Assembly: GCF_002973595.1 (NCBI RefSeq)
Contig: NZ_PVEO01000017.1
Coordinates: forward strand, 1 to 40,890
Direction: 5' to 3'
Length of the DNA stretch: 40,890 bases
Source of the DNA: Jejuia pallidilutea
GTDB lineage: Bacteria > Bacteroidota > Bacteroidia > Flavobacteriales > Flavobacteriaceae
In this document: positions 18,918 through 27,805 of the stretch, in pieces
Position numbering within the stretch: the first letter of the stretch is position 1
Layout of the letters: the number at the start of each line of letters is the position of its first letter
Program-made: the position numbers and the translations under genes
The notes under the pieces: generated by a model
Told to the model about the DNA's origin: nothing
Databases searched by the model: none
Seen by the model: only the letters and a program-made list of their open reading frames with translations

Positions 18918-19487
18918 ATGAAAACATTAAAAAGAATTTTAATTTTATCACTATTAACTGGATCTTTTATTGCTTGTGATAATGATGATGATACACCAGT
19001 AATAATTAATGAGGAAGAAGTTATAACAACCATGACGGTTACCTTAACCCCTAGTGCTGGAGGCTCTGCCATTATACTTAAAACCCAAGATTTAGATGGC
19101 GATGGACCCAATGCTCCTGTTGTTACAGTATCAGGAAATTTAGCGGCTAGTACAGTATATAATGGAGTTATAGAGTTACTAGATGAGCTAGACCCCAATG
19201 ATGTTGAGGATATTACAGAAGAAGTTAAGGAGGAAGACGACGAACATCAATTCTTTTTCTCTGCAACAAACGCTATTGCTACTTTTGATTATAACGATGA
19301 GGATGACGATGGCAACCCAATTGGTTTAAGTTTTACACTTACAACTGGAGCAAGTGGAACAGGAACCATTACTGTTACTCTAGTACACGAACCATTAAAA
19401 AATGCAAGTGGTGTAAGCGAAGGTAATATTGAAAATGCAGGTGGTGAAGAAGATATTGTAGCTACTTTTCCAGTAACTGTACAATAA
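18918..19487 (+). CDS. Acidic lipoprotein paired with the TonB receptor
   Basis: 189 aa. The lipoprotein signal ends at Cys20 (TGSFIAC), and the mature chain opens with DNDDD. The protein is strongly acidic (for example DELDPNDVEDITEEVKEEDDE) and has beta-rich repeats such as TTGASGTGTITVTL. Similar proteins in Flavobacteriia are often labelled type 1 periplasmic binding fold superfamily, though I see no direct evidence for that fold. It starts 12 bp after the receptor stop. It may be a surface or periplasmic binding partner for the cation or ligand (inference). Confidence 0.78.
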   Translation: MKTLKRILILSLLTGSFIACDNDDDTPVIINEEEVITTMTVTLTPSAGGSAIILKTQDLDGDGPNAPVVTVSGNLAASTVYNGVIELLDELDPNDVEDITEEVKEEDDEHQFFFSATNAIATFDYNDEDDDGNPIGLSFTLTTGASGTGTITVTLVHEPLKNASGVSEGNIENAGGEEDIVATFPVTVQ

Positions 19488-19507
19488 TTATATTTTATTG
19501 AAATAAA

Positions 19508-19548
19508 AAAATCCCTTTCTTCTGAATTTAACAGGTAGAAAGGGATTT
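19508..19548. terminator. Bidirectional terminator between convergent genes
   Basis: AAATCCCTTTCT and AGAAAGGGATTT form a perfect 12-bp stem around a loop of about 17 nt. It has A residues on the left and T residues on the right. It separates the plus-strand lipoprotein gene from the minus-strand membrane protein gene. Confidence 0.85.
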
Positions 19549-19569
19549 TCTAAATATTACATTCTAGTA

Positions 19570-19854
19570 TTATTCTGCTTCAACTTCTACAGTAATGGGC
19601 TGTTCTTTCTTTTGAAAAACATAAGTTAACAACCACATAATTGTAAACGTTGGAATAATATCAAAACCAGGAATAATTTCTTCAATAAAAGACACAAATC
19701 CTGCTATTTTTCCTTTATTGCCCTTGTACATTTTACTCATCAAATATGCTGAAGCAGGTGCCCAAACAATATCTATAAAGGTTATCATACCAATGGCATC
19801 AAATAATATACTTAAGCCAAGTTTTTTTGATTTACTTAAATTTTCTAAATGCAT
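19570..19854 (-). CDS. Small membrane protein, unknown family
   Basis: 94 aa. Hydrophobic segments are seen at about 15-37 (ILFDAIGMITFIDIVWAPAS) and 62-79 (FDIIPTFTIMWLLTYVF). A Lys/Gly-rich loop (KMYKGNKGKIAG) lies between them, and there is a short acidic tail. I do not recognise the family. It is 43 bp downstream of folE and on the same strand, so the two may be co-transcribed. Confidence 0.7.
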   Translation of the reverse strand: MHLENLSKSKKLGLSILFDAIGMITFIDIVWAPASAYLMSKMYKGNKGKIAGFVSFIEEIIPGFDIIPTFTIMWLLTYVFQKKEQPITVEVEAE

Positions 19855-19897
19855 AGCTAATAGTTTTACTTAATTAGTACAAAAAGTATACCAATTG

Positions 19898-20485
19898 TTA
19901 CTTCCCTATAAGCTTTAAAAACTCATTACGTGTTTCAATTTTTTCAAACTGTCCTCTAAAACCAGATGTTGTAGTAATAGAGTTTTGCTTTTGCACACCA
20001 CGCATCATCATACACATATGCGAAGCTTCTATAACCACAGCAACACCTTGGGGCGTTAAAGTATCGTTTATACAATCTAAAATTTGTTCTGTTAATCGTT
20101 CCTGCACTTGTAGGCGTCTTGCAAAAACATCAACAATTCTGGGGAGTTTACTTAAACCAACAATGTAACCATTGGGAATATAAGCTATATGAACTTTACC
20201 AAAAAAAGGTAAAATATGGTGCTCGCACAACGAGTACAACTCTATATCTTTTACAATTACCATTTCGTTATAAGATTCTTTAAACATGGCACTTGTTAGT
20301 ATTTCTACAGGGTCCTGCGCATACCCTTGCGTTAAAAACTGCATTGCTTTAGCAGCACGTTCTGGTGTTTTTAGTAACCCATCACGGTTGGTATCTTCAC
20401 CTAAATCTTCAATAATACGCTTGTAGCGTTCTTTTATGTCTTCTGTAATCTTTGTATTGTACTCTTCTAAATTTTTGTATGGCAT
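19898..20485 (-). CDS. folE: GTP cyclohydrolase I
   Basis: 195 aa. It converts GTP to 7,8-dihydroneopterin triphosphate, the first step of folate and pterin synthesis, as a homodecamer. The zinc ligands are Cys87 and His90 in [10 protein letters not shown] and Cys158 in [30 protein letters not shown] (107-125) and the C-terminal TTTSGFRG are intact. It is the zinc-dependent type IA form. A TTTG-N18-TAAATTTG promoter on the minus strand (20626-20597) lies about 110 bp upstream of the ATG. Confidence 0.97.
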   Translation of the reverse strand: MPYKNLEEYNTKITEDIKERYKRIIEDLGEDTNRDGLLKTPERAAKAMQFLTQGYAQDPVEILTSAMFKESYNEMVIVKDIELYSLCEHHILPFFGKVHIAYIPNGYIVGLSKLPRIVDVFARRLQVQERLTEQILDCINDTLTPQGVAVVIEASHMCMMMRGVQKQNSITTTSGFRGQFEKIETRNEFLKLIGK

Positions 20486-20596
20486 AGTAGTTTATATTCT
20501 AAAGTTCTAAAGTTAATTAAATTTTTATGGCTTAGTACTGTGCTTCTAAATACAACTTACTTTTTTTAACTTTTTATTAGGATTTAAAACCTTTAG

Positions 20597-20626
20597 CAAA
20601 TTTACTTTTGTAAAATGTTACCCAAA
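20597..20626 (-). promoter_or_regulatory. Promoter of folE
   Basis: On the minus strand TTTG (20626-20623), 18 bp, then TAAATTTG (20604-20597). It matches the Bacteroidota consensus at both elements. Its -7 element overlaps the plus-strand TACTTTTG at 20603-20610 by two bases. Confidence 0.6.
20603..20610 (+). promoter_or_regulatory. Possible -7 element for the DUF5916 gene
   Basis: TACTTTTG fits TAnnTTTG, 68 bp before the DUF5916 ATG. No TTG is visible at -33, so the promoter is weak or activator-dependent if real. Confidence 0.4.
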
Positions 20627-20677
20627 TCATAATAAATCTGATAATTTATAAAGAAATCCAATAGAAGTAATTAGAGA

Positions 20678-23107
20678 ATGAAATATTATACAGCTTTATT
20701 ATTTCTTTCATGCTTTATCTACAGTATAGCAGCACAAAATAAAAAAGTATACACCATATCCCGAACCGAAAAGCCACCAGTAATTGATGGTATTTTAAAC
20801 GATAAGTTATGGGAAAACACACAAATTGCAACAGGTTTTATTCAGTTTAGACCAGATATTGGTAATACGCTTCCTGAAAACGAGCGTACAGAGGTTAAAA
20901 TGAGCTATGATAATAATGCCATTTACATTGCAGCATATTTATATGATGACCCCAAACTAATTATGCGCCAGTTTAATACAAGAGATAATTTTGGACAAGC
21001 CGATTTTTTTGAAGTGGTGTTAAACCCAAATAACGACGGTATTAACGATACAAAATTCTACGTTTTTAGTTCTGGAAATCAAGCCGATGCCCTAGCAAGC
21101 TCTGGAGATAACGATTTTAGTTGGAATGCCGTTTGGGATAGCGCTGTAAAAATTAAAGATGATGGTTGGGTTGTAGAGATGAGAATACCTTATAGAACGT
21201 TACGTTTTTCTAATAAAAACGTGCAAACTTGGGGATTACAATTTCAAAGACAATTTAGAAGGTATCGCTCACAATATTCTTGGAATCCTATAGATGTAAC
21301 TGTTGGTAATTCTAGCCTATACCATGGGGAACTTAGAGGACTAAAAGGTATTAAACCGCCTACGAGACTTATTTTTTACCCGTTTACCTCTGGCATTATA
21401 AATTCTTTCGACAATAAAACTGATACCGATTTTACTGTGGGTTTAGACGTAAAATATGGTATTACCGAAAACTTTACGTTAGATGCCACTTTAATACCAG
21501 ATTTTAGTCAGGCAGGTTTTGATAATTTAGAGCTCAATCTAGGGCCTTTTGAACTTGCTTTTTCTGAGCAGCGCCAATTTTTTACCGAAGGTGTAGACCT
21601 TTTTAATAAAGGTGGTTTATTTTTCTCCCGTCGTGTTGGTAGTGCCCCCACAGGCAACACCTCACCAAATACTAACGAAATTGTTGTAGACAGCCCCAAC
21701 ATTGTTAAGGTTTTAAACGCCGTAAAAGTATCTGGTAGAACAAAAAAAGGTTTGGGCGTTGGAGTGTTCAATGCATTTACCGAACGCACAACAGCAAGTT
21801 TAAAAGATACCATAACAGGCCAATTTAGAGAAGAGGTAGTAGAGCCATTTTCCAACTACAATATTGTTGTTATAGACAAACAATTTAACCAAAACTCTTC
21901 AGTAAGCCTTATCAATACAAACGTATCACGATCTGGAAGCTTTAGAGATGCCAACGTCACTGGGTTATTAGCAGATATAACAAACAAAAGCAATACTTAT
22001 AATATTGAAGGTCAAGTAAAAATGAGCCACATTACCAATATAGACGGCACTAAAACTACAGGGTACAGCACCAGTGCCAGTATAGAAAAAACACATGGTA
22101 ATTTTAGATATGGTATTGCACACAACTATACAGATGCCAATTATGACATAAACGATTTGGGCCTACTCTTCAGAAATAATTTTAACAATTTAGATATTGA
22201 TGTTTCATACAGAACATTTACACCTACAAAAAAATTAAATAATTATCGCATAAGCTCTTGGTTTAATATAAGAAGATTAGCCAGCCCAAATGTATATACT
22301 GGAGGCAACACAGGCATACAGTACAGAGCCACAACTAAAAGTTTACATACTTTTGGAAGTTCTGTAAATTTTGATTTTGGAAAACAATACGACTATTTTG
22401 AACCTAGACAGGAAAACCAATTTTTTGTTTTTGAAAACAGATTAACCGCAGACGCTTTTATATCATCAAATTACAATAACATATTCGCTATTGATGCTGA
22501 AATAAGAGGCAGAAGGTTTTTTGAAACGGGAAGATATTCTAAAGACTTTGGTTTTAATATTGCCCCAAGAGTGAGAGTAACCGATAAATTTCTACTTACC
22601 TATTCTTTTGATAGTGAAAAAAGAAAAAAAGATAGAGGCTATGCAACAAAATTTAACGACGAGAGTATTTTTGGAGAACGCGACAGGATAACAATAATTA
22701 ATAGAATTTCAGGACGCTATAATTTTAATCCACTTAATGCATTAACACTTACGTTTAGGCATTATTGGTCTAATGTAAAATACTACGAACCCTTATACAC
22801 CTTACAAGAAAATGGTAGGCTAACCCAGGAGCGTGGTATTTTAATAACCGATTTAGAAGACGATCCCAACATCAACTTCAGCACCTGGAATTTAGATTTA
22901 AACTATTCATGGCAATTTGCTCCCGGTAGTTTTTTAACGGCACTTTACAGAAATCAGCTATTTAATTCAAATGATGCTTCTACTCTAGGCTTCTATGACA
23001 CTTTAGATACTTTGTTTGCCCAACCTATTCAACATACCTTTTCTTTAAGAATTCAATATTTTATAGACTATAACAACCTTATAAAAGTGGTAAAACAAAC
23101 CATTTAA
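20678..23107 (+). CDS. DUF5916 outer-membrane protein with CBM9-like N-terminal domain
   Basis: 809 aa. There is a signal peptide (1-19, ending IAAQ). A carbohydrate-binding family 9-like domain follows (about 28-200), with PPVIDGILNDKLWENTQ and AIYIAAYLYDDP. The large C-terminal DUF5916 region has LIPDFSQAGFDNLELNLGPF and EQRQFFTEGVDLF, then many alternating strands that look like an outer-membrane barrel, ending SLRIQYFIDYNN. The role is uncharacterised and substrate binding at the surface is inferred from the domain. It is a single gene, divergent from folE. Confidence 0.88.
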   Translation: MKYYTALLFLSCFIYSIAAQNKKVYTISRTEKPPVIDGILNDKLWENTQIATGFIQFRPDIGNTLPENERTEVKMSYDNNAIYIAAYLYDDPKLIMRQFNTRDNFGQADFFEVVLNPNNDGINDTKFYVFSSGNQADALASSGDNDFSWNAVWDSAVKIKDDGWVVEMRIPYRTLRFSNKNVQTWGLQFQRQFRRYRSQYSWNPIDVTVGNSSLYHGELRGLKGIKPPTRLIFYPFTSGIINSFDNKTDTDFTVGLDVKYGITENFTLDATLIPDFSQAGFDNLELNLGPFELAFSEQRQFFTEGVDLFNKGGLFFSRRVGSAPTGNTSPNTNEIVVDSPNIVKVLNAVKVSGRTKKGLGVGVFNAFTERTTASLKDTITGQFREEVVEPFSNYNIVVIDKQFNQNSSVSLINTNVSRSGSFRDANVTGLLADITNKSNTYNIEGQVKMSHITNIDGTKTTGYSTSASIEKTHGNFRYGIAHNYTDANYDINDLGLLFRNNFNNLDIDVSYRTFTPTKKLNNYRISSWFNIRRLASPNVYTGGNTGIQYRATTKSLHTFGSSVNFDFGKQYDYFEPRQENQFFVFENRLTADAFISSNYNNIFAIDAEIRGRRFFETGRYSKDFGFNIAPRVRVTDKFLLTYSFDSEKRKKDRGYATKFNDESIFGERDRITIINRISGRYNFNPLNALTLTFRHYWSNVKYYEPLYTLQENGRLTQERGILITDLEDDPNINFSTWNLDLNYSWQFAPGSFLTALYRNQLFNSNDASTLGFYDTLDTLFAQPIQHTFSLRIQYFIDYNNLIKVVKQTI

Positions 23108-23179
23108 GGCTAACCAAAGTATTTATAATTGCGCAATAGTTCTTAAAACAGTAAATTTCCATTTTTTTAGGAATTTAAT

Positions 23180-23845
23180 ATGATTAAAGCGAAAAACATA
23201 CACAAATATTACGACGATTTACACGTTTTAAAAGGCGTAGATATTGAAGTTAAAAAAGGCGAAATCGTTTCAATAGTTGGTGCTTCTGGTGCCGGCAAAA
23301 CTACTTTGTTACAAATTTTAGGAACATTAGACAAAGCATCAAAAACCGAAGATTTTAGTCTTCTTATTAATAATTATGAAGTTAAATCTTTAAAAGACAA
23401 AGCTTTAGCAAAATTTAGAAACGAGCATATTGGCTTTATTTTTCAGTTTCACCAACTACTCCCAGAATTTACAGCTTTAGAGAATGTATGCTTACCAGCA
23501 TTTATTAAAGGCACAAAAAAGGCCGATGCCGAAATACGTGCAAAAGAATTATTGGATTTTTTAGGATTATCGCACCGTTACAACCATAAACCAAACGAAC
23601 TATCTGGTGGTGAACAACAGCGCGTTGCCGTGGCTAGAGCCTTGGTAAACAACCCAGATTTAATCTTTGCAGATGAACCTTCGGGAAATCTAGATAGCGA
23701 ATCTGCCGAAAACCTCCATAATTTATTCTTTAAATTAAGAGACGAATTCGGGCAAACCTTTGTTATTGTTACACATAACGAAGAACTTGCTGATATGGCC
23801 GACAGAAAATTGGTTATGGTAGATGGTTTAATTGTTAACCAATAA
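23180..23845 (+). CDS. ABC transporter ATP-binding protein, LolD/MacB-ATPase type
   Basis: 221 aa. Walker A is GASGAGKTT (34-42), the Q-loop is FQFHQL (88-93), the signature is LSGGEQQR (141-148), Walker B is LIFADEP (161-167) and the H-loop is VTHNEE. The length and the LGTLD and [22 protein letters not shown] segments place it in the LolD/FtsE/MacB-ATPase group, probably lipoprotein release. No partner permease is adjacent. It is the only ABC ATPase in the window and might also serve the ATPase-less permease operon near 33132 (speculative). It is followed after one base by the TIGR02757 gene. Confidence 0.9.
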   Translation: MIKAKNIHKYYDDLHVLKGVDIEVKKGEIVSIVGASGAGKTTLLQILGTLDKASKTEDFSLLINNYEVKSLKDKALAKFRNEHIGFIFQFHQLLPEFTALENVCLPAFIKGTKKADAEIRAKELLDFLGLSHRYNHKPNELSGGEQQRVAVARALVNNPDLIFADEPSGNLDSESAENLHNLFFKLRDEFGQTFVIVTHNEELADMADRKLVMVDGLIVNQ

Positions 23846-23846
23846 T

Positions 23847-24617
23847 GTGCTTTTGAAAAAAACCGAACTTAAAGATTTTCTAAACGCCAAAGTTATTCAA
23901 TACAATAACCCCAAATTTATTGAAAGCGACCCGATACAGATTCCCCACAAGTTTATAAAAAAAGAAGATATTGAAATTTCGGGGTTTTTAACCGCAACCA
24001 TAGCTTGGGGCAATCGTAAAAGTATTATTAATAATGCCAATAAATTAATGCAATTGTTAGATAATTCGCCTTACGATTTTGTTTTAAACCATTCCGAAAC
24101 CGATTTACAAAAACTACACCCTTTTGTTCATCGCACCTTTAATGGCGACGATTGCATTCAATTTATAAAATCATTGCAGCATATTTATAAAAAACATGGT
24201 GGATTGGAAAACGTATTTTTTAATAATGCAGAAAAAAACACATTACAGAACTCAATTTCAGAATTTAAGCGTATTTTTTTTGAAATTGAACATTTACCAC
24301 GCACACAAAAGCATGTAAGCGATCCTTTAAAAAATTCGGCAGCTAAACGTATTAACATGTATTTACGTTGGATGGTAAGAAACGATAATACAGGTGTAGA
24401 TTTTGGTATTTGGCAGAACCTTTCCCCTAGCCAATTATCATGTCCGCTCGATGTACACTCAGGGAATGTTGCCCGAAAACTAGGCCTACTAAAACGAAAA
24501 CAAAACGATGGAAAGGCTCTTGCTGAGTTAGATAAAAATCTAAGAAAATTAGATGCAAAAGACCCCGTAAAATATGATTTTGCATTATTTGGCCTTGGCG
24601 TTTTTGAAGGATTTTAA
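23847..24617 (+). CDS. TIGR02757 family protein
   Basis: About 256 aa from the GTG at 23847, one base after the upstream TAA. An in-frame TTG at 23832 would overlap the ABC gene and add five residues. Family-like features include QYNNPKFIESDPIQIPHKF near the start, ISGFLTATIAWGNRKSI, NMYLRWMVRNDNTGVDFGIW and CPLDVHSGNVARKLGLLKRKQNDGKA. The last segments resemble HhH-glycosylase-like folds, but the function is unknown. It is co-transcribed with the LolD-type ATPase and probably with the S10 peptidase (39-bp gap). Confidence 0.88.
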   Translation: MLLKKTELKDFLNAKVIQYNNPKFIESDPIQIPHKFIKKEDIEISGFLTATIAWGNRKSIINNANKLMQLLDNSPYDFVLNHSETDLQKLHPFVHRTFNGDDCIQFIKSLQHIYKKHGGLENVFFNNAEKNTLQNSISEFKRIFFEIEHLPRTQKHVSDPLKNSAAKRINMYLRWMVRNDNTGVDFGIWQNLSPSQLSCPLDVHSGNVARKLGLLKRKQNDGKALAELDKNLRKLDAKDPVKYDFALFGLGVFEGF

Positions 24618-24656
24618 CATTTGATTTTATTATCTTTAAACAAAATAAAATATTAT

Positions 24657-26147
24657 ATGAAACACATGTCTATCCTACTATTTTTTACTTTATCATTAGT
24701 AATAGTTAATGCGCAAACCAGAAAAATACCTGTTGATACATTTATAGTAACCAACCACTCGGTAAATATTAAAGGCCAACAAGTATCGTACAAGGCTAGT
24801 ACAGGTACACAACCCGTTTGGAATAAAAAAGGAGAACCAACAGCAACCTTATTTTATACCTATTACGAACGCAATAATGTTAAAAATAAAGCTGAAAGAC
24901 CTTTGGTTATTTCCTTTAACGGTGGCCCTGGTTCTGCCTCGGTATGGATGCATATTGCTTACACAGGACCAAAAGTTTTAAATATTGATGACGAAGGCTA
25001 CCCAATTCAACCCTATGGCGTAAAAGATAATCCAAATTCCATTTTAGATGTAGCAGATATTGTTTATGTAAACCCAGTTAACACAGGGTATTCTAGACTG
25101 GTAGAAGATAACGATGGCAAATTGCCAGAACGCGATAATTTCTTCGGAATTAATGCAGATATAAAATACCTCGCAGAATGGATAAATACATTTGTAACTA
25201 GAAAAAACCGCTGGGAGTCACCAAAGTATATTATTGGCGAAAGTTATGGTGGCACGCGTGTTATGGGGCTTGCAAAAGAACTACAAGACAACCAATGGAT
25301 GTACTTAAATGGTGTAATTTTAGTGAGTCCAGCAGATTATAAATTGTACAATACCAACCAACCAGTATATTCTGCATTAAACCTACCCTATTACACAGCT
25401 GCTGCATGGTATCAAAAAGTATTACCAAATCCTCTACAGCAAAAAGATTTGTTAGATATTTTACCAGAAGCCGAAAATTTTGCCATAAATACCCTAATGC
25501 CAACTTTAGCAAAAGGAGGTTTTGTTTCAGAAAGCGAAAAACAAAATGTTGCCGAAAAAATGGCATACTATTCTGGCTTGAGTAAAACATCTATTTTACA
25601 ATATAATTTAGATGTGCCTACACGTTTTTTCTGGAAAGAATTGTTACGCAACAAAACCGGACAAACCATTGGGCGTTTAGATTCTAGATATTTAGGAATA
25701 GATAGAACAGAGGCTGGAACGAGTCCAGATTACAGTGCAGAATTAACATCGTGGTTACACTCCTTTACACCTGCCATAAATTATTATTTAAGAGAACACT
25801 TAAAGTTTAAAACAGATGTAAAATACAACATGTTTGGGGATGTACACCCTTGGGATAGACGTAACGATAATGTTCGCGAAGGGTTGCGACAAGCCATGGC
25901 ACAAAACCCATATTTAAAAGTTTTAATACAATCTGGCTATTACGATGGCGCTACCACCTATTTTGGCGCTAAATATACTATGTGGCAAGTAGACCCTAGC
26001 GGCAAACTAAAAGACCGTTTTACGTTTAAAGGTTACAGAAGCGGCCACATGATGTATTTGCGTAACGAAGATTTAATAAAAGCCAATGACGATTTACGCG
26101 AGTTTATTAATAATTCTTTAAGTAATGGAAAGGCTGCTAAATATTAG
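24657..26147 (+). CDS. S10 family serine carboxypeptidase, secreted
   Basis: 496 aa from the ATG at 24657, which gives MKHMSILLFFTLSLVIVNAQ, a good signal peptide. An upstream in-frame TTG (24621) would add 12 residues and spoil it. The catalytic triad is Ser196 (GESYGGTR), Asp430 (SGYYDGATTY) and His464 (YRSGHMMYL). The oxyanion and substrate motif FNGGPGSASVWMH and VNPVNTGYSR are also present. It removes C-terminal residues from peptides, probably in the periplasm. It is the last gene of the conserved-looking block before the accessory insert. Confidence 0.92.
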   Translation: MKHMSILLFFTLSLVIVNAQTRKIPVDTFIVTNHSVNIKGQQVSYKASTGTQPVWNKKGEPTATLFYTYYERNNVKNKAERPLVISFNGGPGSASVWMHIAYTGPKVLNIDDEGYPIQPYGVKDNPNSILDVADIVYVNPVNTGYSRLVEDNDGKLPERDNFFGINADIKYLAEWINTFVTRKNRWESPKYIIGESYGGTRVMGLAKELQDNQWMYLNGVILVSPADYKLYNTNQPVYSALNLPYYTAAAWYQKVLPNPLQQKDLLDILPEAENFAINTLMPTLAKGGFVSESEKQNVAEKMAYYSGLSKTSILQYNLDVPTRFFWKELLRNKTGQTIGRLDSRYLGIDRTEAGTSPDYSAELTSWLHSFTPAINYYLREHLKFKTDVKYNMFGDVHPWDRRNDNVREGLRQAMAQNPYLKVLIQSGYYDGATTYFGAKYTMWQVDPSGKLKDRFTFKGYRSGHMMYLRNEDLIKANDDLREFINNSLSNGKAAKY

Positions 26148-26230
26148 TTTTTATTTAAAAAACATCGAACTTAGCTAAATAATTAATATAAGTCGCTTTT
26201 AATGAGCCATATAGAAGTTTTCAAACTATG

Positions 26231-26274
26231 TATATTCGCTAGTTGGCGTGCAATTTGAAAAACAGAACTCAAAA
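26231..26274 (+). promoter_or_regulatory. Promoter-like element and shared leader before the first insert gene
   Basis: TATATTCG (26231-26238), a variant of TAnnTTTG, is followed at once by the leader GTTGGCGTGCAATTTG (26242-26257) and then AACAGAACTC. The same leader, GTTGGCGCGCATTCAAAAAT then AGAACTTT, precedes the second insert gene (26913-26940). In an integron-like reading this would be the promoter-proximal joining point. Confidence 0.5.
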
Positions 26275-26799
26275 TTGAAAACTAGAATAATAATTTTATT
26301 TTTAATCGGTTTAATAAATCTTGGATTTGGGCAAAATCGCAAAACAAGAGATTATGCTTCTTATTATTCAAAGAATATCGGTGTTGGATATAGCTATAGT
26401 TATGGAGATACAACTGAAGAGAATTATCACATCCTTGACATTGGATTTAATGAATCATTTTTTGGAGGAATGCACGGAGGAGGATTACAATATGGAATTG
26501 GTTCTGAGGTCATCTTAAGTGCTGATAAAATAACAATCGGTCCAAAAATCAGCGGATTTTTTTGTTATACCTTCATAGTTATGGGTGCTGAGTTAGTTAC
26601 ATACACCGACTTCAATAATTGGAGTTTAAGGTTGGTTCCTTTCTTTGGAATTGGTGGTGAAAAATTTAAACTGACTATGAACCCACATGTAATTATAACT
26701 AATAAGAATTTCCAACCTATGGACGGACTTGTAAATCTATCTATTAATTTGAGTTTGAAAAGAAAAAAAATAGAAAAAACTGCACCTAACAAAGTATAG
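26275..26799 (+). CDS. Small secreted barrel-like protein in the accessory insert, unknown function
   Basis: 174 aa from the TTG at 26275, which gives the signal peptide MKTRIIILFLIGLINLGFGQ. The alternative GTG at 26248 falls inside the leader that is noncoding before the neighbouring gene, so the TTG is preferred. The mature part is rich in Gly, Tyr and alternating strands (IGVGYSYSYGD, GGMHGGGLQYGIGSEV, RLVPFFGIGGEKFKL) and looks like a small outer-membrane barrel. Glycine is encoded mostly by GGA, unlike adjacent core genes, which suggests transfer. The stop codon lies inside the palindromic element that follows. Confidence 0.6.
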   Translation: MKTRIIILFLIGLINLGFGQNRKTRDYASYYSKNIGVGYSYSYGDTTEENYHILDIGFNESFFGGMHGGGLQYGIGSEVILSADKITIGPKISGFFCYTFIVMGAELVTYTDFNNWSLRLVPFFGIGGEKFKLTMNPHVIITNKNFQPMDGLVNLSINLSLKRKKIEKTAPNKV

Positions 26800-26918
26800 G
26801 AAATAATGCTTAAATTTATTCCTAAATCAAAAGGCTAGTGCGCATTTGTTCTCTCTGATTTTCCTTCGGAAAATCCTCGTACACAAACACGCAACTTTCC
26901 TTATACATAACCGTTGGC
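26783..26918 (+). repeat. attC-like imperfect palindromic element A
   Basis: The left end CACCTAACAAAGTATAGG (26783-26800) is imperfectly complementary to the right end TTATACATAACCGTTGGC (26901-26918). In between, GATTTTCC (26857-26864) and GGAAAATC (26868-26875) form a perfect 8-bp hairpin. The stop codon of the preceding gene is inside the left end. This layout (outer arms, inner hairpin, GTTGGC at the right edge, next gene just beyond) recalls integron attC sites, although the canonical GTTRRRY core is not exactly present. Confidence 0.5.
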
Positions 26919-26940
26919 GCGCATTCAAAAATAGAACTTT

Positions 26941-27798
26941 ATGAAAAAATTTGGAAGGACAATTAAGTTGTTTCTTATCGATGGAGAACCTAATGGAAGA
27001 ATGACTTGTGAACTTTCAAATTGGACAGGAAAAGCATATAAAATTCCTAGAATAATGATTAAAGAATCTTATTCACGTGAAGATTTACAAAGTCCAGGGA
27101 TTTACTTATTATTTGGAGAAAACGAAGACGGAAAAGGATTAGTCTACATTGGAGAAGCTGAAACTATAATTGATAGACTAAAACAACACGTTGCTCAGAA
27201 AGAATTTTGGTCTGAAGTTATTCTATTCATAAGCAAAGACGAAAATCTAAATAAAGCACATATAAAATATTTAGAAAGTCGTTTATATGAGATAACTAAA
27301 AAAATTAATCATTACGAGTTAGAGAATAATACAATTCCCGCAAAATCATCAATATCTGAATCTGAAATTGCTGAAATGGAAGAATTTATTGAAAATATAA
27401 AATTGCTTACAAACACTTTAGGTCATAGAGTATTTGAAACCTTAGTAAGTGCAGAAGCTAATAAGGCAAAAAAAACGAATACTTTCTACATTAAAGCTGC
27501 AAGAGGAGCAAACGGAATTGGAATCCCAAGTTCAAAAGGATTTATAGTTTTCAAGAATAGTGAAGTAGCAACAAGCACAACCGAGTCAATGCAGAAATCA
27601 TTAATTAACATTAGGAAAAGAATAATTGAAAACAAAACAATAATAAAATCCGAAAATGGACTTGTATTTGATAAAGATTATGAATTTTCTAGTCCTTCAA
27701 CCGCTGCCGCTATTCTAATGGGACGAAATGCGAATGGACTTAAAGAATGGAAATTAAAAAGTGGAAAGACTCTAAAAGAATACGAAACAACTGAATAA
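26941..27798 (+). CDS. GIY-YIG nuclease family protein with DUF4357 domain
   Basis: 285 aa. The GIY-YIG domain is complete: GIY at 53-55, YIG at 69-71, Arg79 (IDRLKQH) and Glu112 (KYLESRLYE). The C-terminal part from about residue 195 (FIVFKNSEVATS, then FSSPSTAAAILMGRNANG and EWKLKSGKTLKEYE) matches DUF4357. Such stand-alone proteins are expected to be metal-dependent endonucleases, and the DUF4357 pairing is common in bacteria. A defence or restriction role is suggested by the accessory setting but not shown. Glycine codons are almost all GGA, unlike the core genes. The ATG immediately follows the shared leader. Confidence 0.85.
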   Translation: MKKFGRTIKLFLIDGEPNGRMTCELSNWTGKAYKIPRIMIKESYSREDLQSPGIYLLFGENEDGKGLVYIGEAETIIDRLKQHVAQKEFWSEVILFISKDENLNKAHIKYLESRLYEITKKINHYELENNTIPAKSSISESEIAEMEEFIENIKLLTNTLGHRVFETLVSAEANKAKKTNTFYIKAARGANGIGIPSSKGFIVFKNSEVATSTTESMQKSLINIRKRIIENKTIIKSENGLVFDKDYEFSSPSTAAAILMGRNANGLKEWKLKSGKTLKEYETTE

Positions 27799-27805
27799 AA
27801 AGAAC

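Noticed and set aside
24621-24656. TTG start of the S10 peptidase
   Set aside because: It adds 12 residues before a good signal peptide that begins at the ATG 24657.
26248-26274. GTG start nine codons upstream for the first insert gene
   Set aside because: It lies in the leader shared with the noncoding region before the second insert gene, and the downstream TTG gives a proper signal peptide.
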